Origin: Streptomyces sp. NBC_01298
GTDB lineage: Bacteria > Actinomycetota > Actinomycetes > Streptomycetales > Streptomycetaceae
Assembly: GCF_035978755.1 (NCBI RefSeq)
Contig: NZ_CP108414.1
Coordinates: 4,650,001 to 4,714,000 of the forward strand
Reading direction: 5' to 3'
Length of the DNA: 64,000 bases
Shown here: positions 16,983 to 24,837 of the stretch, in pieces
Layout of the letters: the number at the start of each line of letters is the position of its first letter
Position numbering within the stretch: position 1 is the first letter of the stretch
Program-made: the position numbers and the translations under genes
The notes under the pieces: generated by a model
What the model was told of the DNA's origin: nothing
What the model saw: the letters and a program-made list of their open reading frames with translations, nothing else
Databases searched by the model: none

Positions 16983-17092
16983 CGGGACACCGTCCCGCCG
17001 CGTACGACGCGGTCGTGATCGGGGCCGGACTGCCCGCGGTGGCAGCCCGGCCCTTCCTGCTGGGTCGGGGACGGGCGGCACCACGGTGGTGA
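16977..17092 (+). pseudogene. N-terminal remnant of an FAD/NAD-dependent oxidoreductase
   Basis: Just after the kinase stop a short frame reads AYDAVVIGAGLPAVAARPFLLGRG and then stops. The hydrophobic strand with GxGxxA spacing is the dinucleotide-binding start of phytoene-dehydrogenase or amine-oxidase-like flavoproteins. The rest of such a gene is missing and no ATG or GTG start precedes it. It looks like the scar of a deletion at the operon's end, next to the convergent PPTase gene. Confidence 0.5.
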
Positions 17093-17101
17093 ACGGCCTG
17101 A

Positions 17102-17773
17102 TCACGGGCCTTGGTGGAAGGCCGGCAGCACGACCGACGTGAGCAGCAGACCATCGGCGTGCATCCAGCGGCCGTCGAAATCGGTCAGGGGTCTCCCCCG
17201 GTGGAGCGGTCCCTCTACCAGGAGCCGTGCGCTGAACCCGCCGTCGTCGGTGAAGTCGATCCGGGCGTCATGGAAACCGAGCCAGCGACGGGCGAGCGGA
17301 TACCAGGTCTTGTAGACCGATTCCTTCGCACTGAACATCAGCCGGTCCCAATGGATTTCGGGCCTGCGGCGGGCCAGCACGCGCAGCGCCGCTTGTTCGG
17401 CCGGGAGAAGGACGGACTCGCGGACGTGCGCCTCCACCGGCTGGTTGGGCTCGGCGTCGATACCGAGGGAAGCGACCGCGTCGAGGGGGGCCACGGCAGC
17501 GGCGCGGTATCCGTCGCAGTGCGTGATGCTCCCTACGACACCGGCGGGCCAGCGCGGCCCGCCCTTCTCCATGGACAGCAGCGGAGCGTCGGCATGGCCG
17601 AGCTCCCGCAGCGCCAGCCTGGCGCAGTGTCGACCCGTGGCGTACTCGCGGCGGCGCTTGGCGACGGCACGGGTGACGGCCGCCTCTTCCTCCGGGAAGA
17701 GCGACGCTTCCGGATCCTCATCGTGCGTGGTGTCCGCGCAGGCGACGGACCGGGGCAGGATCCGCTCGATCAT
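17102..17773 (-). CDS. Sfp-type 4'-phosphopantetheinyl transferase
   Basis: A 223-residue PPTase with all core motifs: GSITHC, SLGIDAEP (metal Asp) and FSAKESVYKTWYPL (metal Glu and catalytic Lys). It converts apo-ACP to holo-ACP using coenzyme A, and the natural target is the ACP-KS fusion at the left of the cluster. It overlaps the thioesterase stop by ATGA (17770-17773), so both housekeeping functions for carrier proteins are co-translated. Its presence supports a self-contained acyl-carrier pathway. Confidence 0.93.
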   Translation of the reverse strand: MIERILPRSVACADTTHDEDPEASLFPEEEAAVTRAVAKRRREYATGRHCARLALRELGHADAPLLSMEKGGPRWPAGVVGSITHCDGYRAAAVAPLDAVASLGIDAEPNQPVEAHVRESVLLPAEQAALRVLARRRPEIHWDRLMFSAKESVYKTWYPLARRWLGFHDARIDFTDDGGFSARLLVEGPLHRGRPLTDFDGRWMHADGLLLTSVVLPAFHQGP

Positions 17774-18549
17774 GCGGCGCCGGCCCGCAGGACGCCGGTC
17801 AGGTCGGCAGTGATCTGCCGGGCGACCTCCTGGCGGCGCGGGCGCAGGTAGAAGTGGTCGCCGGGGTGGAGGTGCAGACCGGTCAGACGGGGCAGGCGGT
17901 CGGCCAGGGCGACCAGCGCGTCGCAGGGCAGCAGGGCGTCCTCCTCTCCGCCGAAGAGCGACTGGGGCAGATCCTCCAGCGGCGTGTAGCAGTCGGGATC
18001 ACAGCCGTCGATGAGCTGGAAGTCATTGCGTATCGCCGGTGAGAACAGCCGCCACAGGACAGGGCTCTCCAGGATCTCCGCGGGGGTTCCGCCCACGGCG
18101 TCGAGCAGCGAGCGCAGTTCCTCGTCGGGCAGCAGGTGACGGCCGGGGCCGCCGAGGAGCACCTCGTCCGCGGCCCATGCGGACAGCCCGAGCCAACAGG
18201 GGCCGGTGCCGCCGGTGGCCCGTAGCCGCCGTGCCAGCTCGGTCGCCACGAGTGCGCCCATGCTGTGTCCGAAGAAGGCGTACGGGGTCCGCAGGTAGGG
18301 CTCCATCTGGTCTTGGAAGTGTCGGACCAGGACGTGCAGGTCGCCGGCGTGCTTGCTCCGGCCGCCGTCGATCCCCCGGCCGGGCGCCTCCATGAGAACG
18401 ACGTCCCAGTCAGCCGGGAAGAGACCATTCCAGTCCCGGAAGAACAGGTGGGAGCCGCCTGCGTGGTGGAAGAGGAACAGTCGTAGGGCCGGGTCCTCGA
18501 CCGGCCACGGACGGATCACCGTGGTGAACGGTTGTGTGGGCAGAGCCAT
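17770..18549 (-). CDS. Type II thioesterase
   Basis: A 259-residue alpha/beta hydrolase of the editing-thioesterase family: LFLFHHAGGSHLFFRDW near the N-terminus, nucleophile Ser in FFGHSMGALVA, and catalytic His in HLHPGDHFYL near the C-terminus. Such enzymes remove stalled or wrong acyl groups from carrier proteins. A GAAGGGA ribosome site precedes the ATG. It heads a two-gene leftward operon with the PPTase. Confidence 0.93.
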   Translation of the reverse strand: MALPTQPFTTVIRPWPVEDPALRLFLFHHAGGSHLFFRDWNGLFPADWDVVLMEAPGRGIDGGRSKHAGDLHVLVRHFQDQMEPYLRTPYAFFGHSMGALVATELARRLRATGGTGPCWLGLSAWAADEVLLGGPGRHLLPDEELRSLLDAVGGTPAEILESPVLWRLFSPAIRNDFQLIDGCDPDCYTPLEDLPQSLFGGEEDALLPCDALVALADRLPRLTGLHLHPGDHFYLRPRRQEVARQITADLTGVLRAGAA

Positions 18550-18595
18550 GCTGCGGGGATTCCCTTCGGGGGGTGGAGAGCGGACGTGCTGCTCG

Positions 18596-19858
18596 TCAGG
18601 GAGTCACTCGGCGGTGGTCCTTGCCTTCGGCGAGCTTCAGGGTTTCGGCGAGCGCGCGCCACACCTCGGCCGACAGTCCGACCCTGCCGGCCTCCTGTGC
18701 CTCCTTGGCGATGCGCTCCATGTCGGCCACGGCGTCCACCCGGTTGCCCTCGATGAGGGCGAGCTGGTTGTCGAGGACGCCCAGCCGTACGCGTTCCCGC
18801 ACGCCGAGGATTTCGACCCGCTCGGCGAGCTCATCGCTGATCTCCCGCGCCTCGGAGAACCTGCCTTCATAAAACGCGAGTTGCATCTTCATGATGAGTA
18901 ACTCGCACTGGTGCAAAGGCAGTCCCATGACCTTCACCACCGATCCGGCCTCCTTCAGGCACAGTCGTGCCTGAAGGGTGTCCCTCGGATCCATCTGGAG
19001 GTACATCGACGCGGCGGCGAGCCGAACCCGCATCCACAGCACCGGATCCTCGTTGCTCGGCATCCGGTCGAGCGCCTTCTGCATCGTCTCGTCGGCCGCG
19101 GAGCGGTCACCGTGGCGCACGCAAACGCCGGCGGCCGTCCACAGCACCTCCACCTGGAGCCGTACCGGGATCTCGTCGTCGAGCGTGTCGACCAGGCTTT
19201 CGGCACGCTCGCGCGCCTGCACGAGCTGCCCGTTCTCGGCGTCGAGTGAGACGAGGGTCATCAGCACCTCCACCCGGTCGCGGCGCGGCAGGTCCTCCTG
19301 CTCGGCCAAGGACAGGGCTTCGCTCGCGCAGTCGCGAGCGCGCGCGAGGTCGCCCGAGTCGCGCAGCATGCGGGCGAGCCTGACCCGGGACCGGACCCGG
19401 AGGTCCGGCAGGTCGATCTCGTCGCTGAGCTCGGTCAGCTCGTGGACCTGCCGGAGCCCCTCGGCCGCCCTGCCCTGCATCTGGTAGCAGCGGGCCAGCA
19501 GCCAATGGGCCTGCCAGCGCAGGACGGTGTCGCCGTCCTGCTCCAGCAGCAGGGCGTTCTCCAGGACCGCGGCCAGCTGAGCAGACTCGCCCACGGTGGC
19601 GACCGTGGCGAGCACCCGCGCCAACGGGCCGCCCGCGGAAGCGCGGAAGGCCGAAGACGTCACCTCCAGCCGGGTGCAGAGGTAGGACAACACCCTCGGC
19701 GTCGGAGGCCGCGCCCCAGACTCCAGCCTCGAGAGATAGGCGGCCGAGATCGTCGAACCGGCGAGCTCCGCCTGCGAGAGACCGCGGACCACGCGAAGTG
19801 CTCGGAGACGGCGCCCGAAGACCGGCTGCTCCGGGAGGCGGTCAGGGCGACTAGACAT
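18596..19858 (-). CDS. XRE-family HTH regulator with TPR-like domain, contains a TTA codon
   Basis: A 420-residue cytoplasmic regulator. Residues about 15-75 are an XRE helix-turn-helix (RLRALRVVRGLSQAELAG, then AAYLSRLESGARPPT), followed by a long helical TPR-type repeat region. Codon 320 (18899-18901 on the forward strand) is TTA, so expression should depend on the bldA tRNA. ATG 19858 was chosen; GTG 19879 in the same frame is possible. Neither has a good ribosome site. The upstream region carries the repeat TTGTCAATT also found before the divergent LuxR-like gene, making it the likely cluster switch. Confidence 0.88.
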   Translation of the reverse strand: MSSRPDRLPEQPVFGRRLRALRVVRGLSQAELAGSTISAAYLSRLESGARPPTPRVLSYLCTRLEVTSSAFRASAGGPLARVLATVATVGESAQLAAVLENALLLEQDGDTVLRWQAHWLLARCYQMQGRAAEGLRQVHELTELSDEIDLPDLRVRSRVRLARMLRDSGDLARARDCASEALSLAEQEDLPRRDRVEVLMTLVSLDAENGQLVQARERAESLVDTLDDEIPVRLQVEVLWTAAGVCVRHGDRSAADETMQKALDRMPSNEDPVLWMRVRLAAASMYLQMDPRDTLQARLCLKEAGSVVKVMGLPLHQCELLIMKMQLAFYEGRFSEAREISDELAERVEILGVRERVRLGVLDNQLALIEGNRVDAVADMERIAKEAQEAGRVGLSAEVWRALAETLKLAEGKDHRRVTP

Positions 19859-20222
19859 GGCGACCAGGCTGCCGGGCACACGACACTCTTGTCAATTTAG
19901 GCAACTTCCTGTCACTTCCTCGCCGCTTTGCTTTGCCTAACCATAGGAGTCAGGGAAGCTGACGGCGGCCGGGCAGTAGCGTCACGGCCAGTCGATCCGA
20001 CGGGCGGAGGTGGCCTGTAGGGCACCGGCACGAGCCGATACGACACCGCCACTGCCGGGACCCAACCACGACCTTTCGACCGTGACAAGCTTTGTCAATT
20101 AATTGACACTTCTGGCAATTGATCTTTAGGATCCCTGGCAGCGGCTGCGCTGTCCGACTCCCAGGGGGATCCCGGGCACCCGCACAGCCGAAGCACGAGC
20201 AACACGCACGGGGGCATGTGAG
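19859..20222. promoter_or_regulatory. AT-rich divergent control region between the two cluster regulators
   Basis: This 364-bp gene-free stretch is much more AT-rich than its surroundings. TTGTCAATT occurs at 19889-19897 and again at 20092-20100. TTAGGCAA (19897-19904) and TTGCCTAA (19933-19940) form an inverted pair. At 20093-20108 there is a perfect 16-bp palindrome. These look like operators controlling the leftward XRE and rightward LuxR-like genes. Confidence 0.7.
20093..20132 (+). promoter_or_regulatory. Promoter with overlapping palindromic operator
   Basis: The palindrome TGTCAATTAATTGACA (20093-20108) ends in a consensus -35 TTGACA (20103-20108). An 18-bp spacer leads to TAGGAT (20127-20132) as the -10. 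A protein bound at the palindrome would cover the -35 element. It drives the LuxR-like gene starting 90 bp downstream. Confidence 0.7.
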
Positions 20223-20855
20223 ATGAGGATGAACTTCGCTGGGCTGTCGCAGATCCGCCGCGCCATCCAGGGCGCGCGCCAGGAAGTGCTGCTGTCGCTT
20301 CCCGGGCACGACCCGTCCTGCGAGCAGCAGCTCGAACAGCAGGTGGACACCGCGGCGGCGCGCAGCATCACCGGTGACTCCGGTATCGCGGTGAGGATGT
20401 ACGTGCCGTCGGCGGTACGCGGTACGGACCGGCTGCCGGAACGCACCCTGTCAACGCTGGCGATGGAAGGCCTGGAGATCCACTCGACCTCGGGCCGCAA
20501 CCCTCGTATGGCGATCATTGACCGGTCTGTCGTCATCCTGGCCTGCAACCAGGCCGACTACGACGACGGGGCACTGATAGGCCACGGCCTGCCTTTCACC
20601 CCCATCCTGGTCCGCTCGCTCACCTCGCACCTGCCAGAGGACGACACCGTCCTCCCGGATGGCGGAGCGCTCAACCCGATCTCCCGCGAGGTGCTCCGCC
20701 AACTGACCCTGGGTACCAAGGACGAGGCCGCAGCGCGCGAAATGGGCATGGCTCTGCGCACATACCGTCGGACGGTCGCCCGGATCATGGACTCCCTCGA
20801 CGCCCGCAGCCGCTTCCAGGCCGGTTACATGGCGGCGCAGCGCAACTTGCTCTGA
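20223..20855 (+). CDS. LuxR-type HTH regulator with PLD-like sensor half
   Basis: A 210-residue protein. The first 140 residues (IAVRMYVPSAV, then GRNPRMAIIDRSVVILA) resemble the phospholipase-D-like sensor half of TrmB/LuxR-type actinobacterial regulators but lack HKD motifs. Residues about 150-208 are a LuxR-type HTH (NPISREVLRQLTLGTKDEAAAREMGMALRTYRR). It sits divergent from the XRE regulator behind a strong promoter-operator, consistent with autoregulation and cluster control. It is shorter than the similarly built regulator at 46-47 kb. Confidence 0.82.
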   Translation: MRMNFAGLSQIRRAIQGARQEVLLSLPGHDPSCEQQLEQQVDTAAARSITGDSGIAVRMYVPSAVRGTDRLPERTLSTLAMEGLEIHSTSGRNPRMAIIDRSVVILACNQADYDDGALIGHGLPFTPILVRSLTSHLPEDDTVLPDGGALNPISREVLRQLTLGTKDEAAAREMGMALRTYRRTVARIMDSLDARSRFQAGYMAAQRNLL

Positions 20856-20916
20856 GCCCCTGCCCGGAGAGCGCGTGCGGAAACCGCGGAGCCGGGCCGA
20901 CGCCGTCGACCGGTGC

Positions 20917-21249
20917 CTATTGGTCTGGAGTCCCCGGCTCCGGTGCGAGTCCCTCCAGTTCGCGTACACGCTCAATCATTTCGCTGATGGACCGCAGGCT
21001 CTTGTGGGACAGCCCTGCCGTCCTGAGCGCCACGTGCTGCACCTGCGTGTCCCTGAGCGCCACGAGCAGGTTGAGCTCGGCATTCACAGTCGCCGTCACC
21101 TGGTCGTCGAAGAAGTACGCCGGCGGTACACCGAAGAACTCAGGCTCCGCGAACGACTCGAAGCCGGCGGCACCCGGCGAATCCGCGGCATCGCCGCCCA
21201 CACCCTGCTCCTCCCCTCGGCACCTGGACCCCAGAGGGATACGCGTCAC
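20917..21249 (-). pseudogene. Truncated XRE-family regulator lacking its HTH
   Basis: A 110-codon frame whose second half (EFFGVPPAYFFDDQVTATV and GLSHKSLRSISEMIERVREL) matches the C-terminal part of a common Streptomyces XRE regulator family. In that family the HTH precedes the FFGVPPAYFF segment; here the first 40 residues are unrelated low-complexity sequence and no HTH is encoded upstream. It may be a decayed chromosomal gene at the cluster edge. If expressed, it could only act through dimerisation. Confidence 0.6.
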
Positions 21250-21290
21250 ACATCTGACCGCACACCCGGCGGGTCACCCCCTACGAGAAC

Positions 21291-21326
21291 GCGACTGCCG
21301 ACGGCACCCCAGCCGTCGGCAGTCGC
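21291..21326. terminator. Strong hairpin, 15-bp perfect stem with 6-nt loop
   Basis: Arms 21291-21305 and 21312-21326 are exact inverted copies (GCGACTGCCGACGGC) around ACCCCA. It lies between the truncated XRE gene and tRNA-Leu and is probably a second terminator behind the tRNA. Confidence 0.7.
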
Positions 21327-21371
21327 ATGTCCGGAGCCAGGCATCCCGCCCGACCCGCACAGACAAAACAA

Positions 21372-21405
21372 AACGGTCGTCATCGTGATCACGATGACGA
21401 CCGTT
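21372..21405 (-). terminator. tRNA-Leu terminator: 34-bp perfect palindrome with T-rich tail
   Basis: An uninterrupted 34-bp palindrome centred on TGATCA at 21388/21389. On the minus strand it is followed by TTTTGTTTTGTCT, so it acts as an intrinsic terminator for tRNA-Leu, 40 bp downstream of the tRNA 3' end. Confidence 0.85.
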
Positions 21406-21444
21406 CCGTCGTTGCCAGGACACCGTTCTACCGGTGCCCATCTG

Positions 21445-21527
21445 TGCGCGAGGGGGGATTTGAACCCCCACGTCCCGAAGGACACTGGCACCTGAAGCCA
21501 GCGCGTCTGCCGTTCCGCCACTCGCGC
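21445..21527 (-). tRNA. tRNA-Leu (anticodon CAG)
   Basis: Acceptor GCGCGAG pairs with CTCGCGC and the discriminator is A. A D-arm, a 5-bp anticodon stem CTGGC/GCCAG with loop TTCAGGT (anticodon CAG), a long class II variable arm and a GGGGGTTCAAATCCCCC T-arm follow. The 3' CCA is not encoded. It reads CUG, the main leucine codon here, and marks the boundary between the cluster and conserved genes. Confidence 0.97.
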
Positions 21528-21820
21528 AAAGTGACTACCAGCGGTTCTTCCCTTGCGGGCCGTTCCCCTGGCGACATCGGAACATTAGCACGTCGGAAGG
21601 GCTGGATTCACATCGCTTTTCGTGCTCTCCCGATGCCCGCCGACGACCGCCCCTCCCGCACTCGGCCGCCGGTGCGGGACACTGTCCTCGGGGCGCCCCT
21701 ACGATCGCTTGTGAGGACCAACACTCATGCGCACGTGACCGATGGGGAACCACCCGAATCCGCCACGCGTGGATACGATCAGTAAGCAGTACAGGGCGAC
21801 AACGACGGAGGAGGTGCCCC

Positions 21821-22669
21821 ATGGGAGTCCTGAAGCGGTTCGAGCAGCGACTCGAAGGTCTGGTGAACGGCACCTTCGCCAAGGTGTTCAAGTCCGAGGT
21901 CCAGCCGGTGGAGATCGCGGGCGCCCTCCAGCGCGAATGCGACAACAACGCCACCATCTGGAACCGCGAGCGCACCGTTGTCCCCAACGACTTCATCGTG
22001 GAGCTGAGCACGGGCGACTACGAGCGCCTGAGCCCCTACTCGGGCCAGCTCGGCGACGAGCTCGCGGGCCTCGTCCGCGACTACGCCAAGCAGCAGCGCT
22101 ACAGCTTCATGGGCCCCATCAAGGTCCAGCTGGAGAAGGCCGACGACCTGGACACCGGGCTCTACCGGGTCCGCAGCCGCACGCTCGCCTCCAGCACCTC
22201 CCAGTCCCCCGGCCAGCCCGGTCCGGGCCAGGGCAACCAGGCCCCCCCGGCCCAGCCCGGCGGCTACGGGTACCCCCCGGCCTCCCCGCCGCCCATGCCC
22301 GCGGGTCCGCCCCCGGGCGGACCCGGCGCACGCAGGCCGGCCGCGGGCGGTCCCGGCGGACCGGCTCCCGTACCCTCCGGAGGCGCCGTCCGGCGCCACT
22401 GGATCGAGATCAACGGCACCCGCCATCAGATCTCGCGCCCTACGCTCGTACTCGGCCGGAGCACGGAGGCCGACGTGCGGATCGACGATCCCGGCGTATC
22501 GCGCCGGCACTGTGAGATCCGGACCGGAACGCCCTCGACGATCCAGGATCTTGGGTCCACCAACGGCATCGTGGTGGACGGGCAGCACACCACCCGCGCT
22601 ACGCTCCGCGACGGTTCACGGATCGTCGTGGGCAGCACCACCATCATTTACCGGCAAGCCGAAGGGTGA
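21821..22669 (+). CDS. fhaA: FhaA: DUF3662 and FHA-domain protein
   Basis: A 282-residue cytoplasmic protein. Residues 1-120 (MGVLKRFEQRLEGLVNGTFA) form the DUF3662 domain; residues 120-185 are a Pro/Gly-rich linker; the C-terminal 90 residues are an FHA domain with GRSTEADVRI, SRRHCEI and LGSTNGI. FHA domains bind phosphothreonine made by PknB-type kinases; mycobacterial FhaA regulates peptidoglycan synthesis. It starts after GGAGGAGG at ideal spacing and begins the conserved fhaA-to-pknB operon. Confidence 0.95.
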   Translation: MGVLKRFEQRLEGLVNGTFAKVFKSEVQPVEIAGALQRECDNNATIWNRERTVVPNDFIVELSTGDYERLSPYSGQLGDELAGLVRDYAKQQRYSFMGPIKVQLEKADDLDTGLYRVRSRTLASSTSQSPGQPGPGQGNQAPPAQPGGYGYPPASPPPMPAGPPPGGPGARRPAAGGPGGPAPVPSGGAVRRHWIEINGTRHQISRPTLVLGRSTEADVRIDDPGVSRRHCEIRTGTPSTIQDLGSTNGIVVDGQHTTRATLRDGSRIVVGSTTIIYRQAEG

Positions 22670-22679
22670 AGCGGGGGCA

Positions 22680-23183
22680 ATGTCAGAGCTGACCCTGACG
22701 GTCATGCGGTTGGGTTTCCTGGCCGTTCTGTGGCTGTTCGTCATCGTGGCCGTCCAGGTCATCCGCAGTGATCTCTTCGGTACGAGAGTCACCCAGCGCG
22801 GTTCCCGCCGCGGCGGGGGCGCTTCCGGCGCCCCGGCGCAGCAGGGCCGCCAGGCCGCTGCTCCACCACAGCAGCGCCAGCGCCGCGGTGCGCCGACCAA
22901 ACTCGTCGTCTCCGAGGGCACCCTCACGGGCACCACGGTGGCCCTCGCCGGCCAGACGATCACCTTGGGCCGGGCCCACGACTCGACGATCGTGCTGGAC
23001 GACGACTACGCCTCCAGCCGGCATGCCAGGATCTACCCCGACCGTGACGGCCAGTGGATCGTCGAGGATCTCGGGTCCACCAACGGCACGTATCTCGACC
23101 GGACCCGGCTGACCACCCCGACGCCCATTCCGCCGGGCGCACCGATCCGCATCGGCAAGACCGTCATCGAGCTGCGGAAGTAG
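22680..23183 (+). CDS. fhaB: FhaB (FipA-type): membrane-anchored FHA protein
   Basis: A 167-residue protein with one N-terminal membrane segment (about residues 9-26, LGFLAVLWLFVIVAVQVI), an Arg/Gln/Ala-rich linker, and a C-terminal FHA domain (GRAHDSTIVLDDDYASSRHARI, then DLGSTNGTYLDR). It is 10 bp downstream of fhaA. In mycobacteria the homologue links phospho-signalling to FtsZ and FtsQ at the septum. The pair of FHA proteins beside a PASTA kinase gives a phosphorylation-readout module. Confidence 0.94.
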   Translation: MSELTLTVMRLGFLAVLWLFVIVAVQVIRSDLFGTRVTQRGSRRGGGASGAPAQQGRQAAAPPQQRQRRGAPTKLVVSEGTLTGTTVALAGQTITLGRAHDSTIVLDDDYASSRHARIYPDRDGQWIVEDLGSTNGTYLDRTRLTTPTPIPPGAPIRIGKTVIELRK

Positions 23184-23330
23184 TACGAGAATGAGCGAGC
23201 GGAGCGAGCGAGCCGCAGCGGTCCGTCCCACCGGGGACACGGACCCGCGCGCGCTCCAGGCCGGAGGGTGGGCAGTGTGGCTCGAGACCGGTTGTATCCC
23301 GAGGCATCGTCGTCGACAGGGCAGGTGCGC

Positions 23331-24806
23331 ATGAGTCTGTCCCTGCGGTTCGCCGCCGGATCGCACAAGGGCATGATCCGCGAGGGCAACGAGGACTCCG
23401 GCTACGCCGGCCCCCGTCTCCTCGCGATCGCCGACGGCATGGGCGGCCAAGCCGCCGGTGAGGTCGCCAGCTCCGAGGTGATCTCCGCCCTCGTGCAGCT
23501 CGACGACGACGTCCCGGGCTCCGACATGCTCACCGCGCTCAGCACCGCGGTGCAGCGCGCCAACGACCAGCTGCGCGTCATGGTCGAGGAGGACCCCCAG
23601 CTGGAGGGCATGGGCACCACGCTCACCGCCCTGCTGTGGACGGGCCAGCGCCTCGGCCTGGTCCACGTCGGCGACTCCCGCGCCTACCTGCTCCGCGACG
23701 GCGTCCTCACGCAGATCACCCAGGACCACACCTGGGTGCAGCGCCTCGTCGACGAGGGCCGGATCACCGAAGAGGAAGCCACCACCCACCCGCAGCGCTC
23801 CCTGCTGATGAGGGCCCTGGGCAGTGGCGACATCGTCGAGCCCGACCTCTCCATCCGCGAGGTCCGGGTCGGCGACCGCTACCTGATCTGCTCCGACGGA
23901 CTCTCCGGCGTGGTCTCGCACCAGACTCTGGAAGAGACCCTCGCCGACTACCACGGCCCCCGTGAGACCGTGGCCTCGCTCATCCAGCTCGCGCTGCGCG
24001 GCGGCGGCCCCGACAACATCACCTGCATCGTGGCCGACGTCCTCGACACCGACAGCAACGACACCCTGGCCGCGCAGGTCAACGACACCCCGGTCGTCGT
24101 CGGCGCGGTCGCCGAGAACCAGCACCACCAGCTCTTCGACGGCGGCAACGCCATGCAGACCCCGGCCGGCCGCGCCTCCGGGCTCGGCCGCCAGAGCCCC
24201 CCGCCCGCAGGCTCCTTCGGGCCTCCCGGCAGCGGCGAGGCCCCGGGTTACGGCGGTTACGGCGCCCAGGGGCAGGGCGGCGGAGCCGACGCGTACGGCA
24301 GCTTCGGCGAGCCCGACCCGTACGACGGCGACTCCGGGTACGAGGACACGTACGACCACCCGCGCAGGCGCCGCGGCAAGGGCCGCAAGTGGACCACGCG
24401 CACGCTCACGCTGCTCGTGGTCCTCGGTGTCATCGGCGGCGGACTGTACGCGGGCTACCGCTGGACCCAGACGCAGTTCTACGTCGGGGTCAAGGACGAA
24501 CACGTGGCACTGTTCCGCGGGATCAGCCAGAAGCTGGGCCCGCTGGAGCTCTCCAAGGTGGAGACCGACCGCCCCGACATCGAACTGAAGTACCTGCCGT
24601 CCTTCAAGCGCAAGCAGGTCGTGGACACGATCAGCGAAACCAGCCTCGACGCGGCCCGTACGAAGATCGACGAACTCGGCACCCAGGCCTCCGCGTGCAA
24701 GAAGGACGAGGAGCGCCGTGCGGCCGAGGCGGCGGGCAACCAAACACCCGGCCCCGTCCTGACTGCCGCCGAGCAGCAGGTCGCCGGCCAGTGCGAGAAG
24801 CAGTAG
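23331..24806 (+). CDS. pstP: PstP: PP2C-family Ser/Thr protein phosphatase
   Basis: A 491-residue protein. The catalytic PP2C domain (residues 1-240) shows IREGNEDSGY, IADGMGGQAAGE, HVGDSRAYLL, CSDGLSGVV and GGGPDNITCIVAD, covering the metal-binding acids. A Gly/Pro/Tyr-rich linker, one membrane helix (about 370-390, LTLLVVLGVIGGGLYAGY) and an extracytoplasmic C-terminus follow. It reverses phosphorylation by the kinase encoded downstream. ATG 23331 is chosen because it starts the conserved MSLSLRFAAGSHKGMIREGN. Confidence 0.94.
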   Translation: MSLSLRFAAGSHKGMIREGNEDSGYAGPRLLAIADGMGGQAAGEVASSEVISALVQLDDDVPGSDMLTALSTAVQRANDQLRVMVEEDPQLEGMGTTLTALLWTGQRLGLVHVGDSRAYLLRDGVLTQITQDHTWVQRLVDEGRITEEEATTHPQRSLLMRALGSGDIVEPDLSIREVRVGDRYLICSDGLSGVVSHQTLEETLADYHGPRETVASLIQLALRGGGPDNITCIVADVLDTDSNDTLAAQVNDTPVVVGAVAENQHHQLFDGGNAMQTPAGRASGLGRQSPPPAGSFGPPGSGEAPGYGGYGAQGQGGGADAYGSFGEPDPYDGDSGYEDTYDHPRRRRGKGRKWTTRTLTLLVVLGVIGGGLYAGYRWTQTQFYVGVKDEHVALFRGISQKLGPLELSKVETDRPDIELKYLPSFKRKQVVDTISETSLDAARTKIDELGTQASACKKDEERRAAEAAGNQTPGPVLTAAEQQVAGQCEKQ

Positions 24807-24837
24807 ACATACGCGGGCACAGGGGGCCCGCCACACC

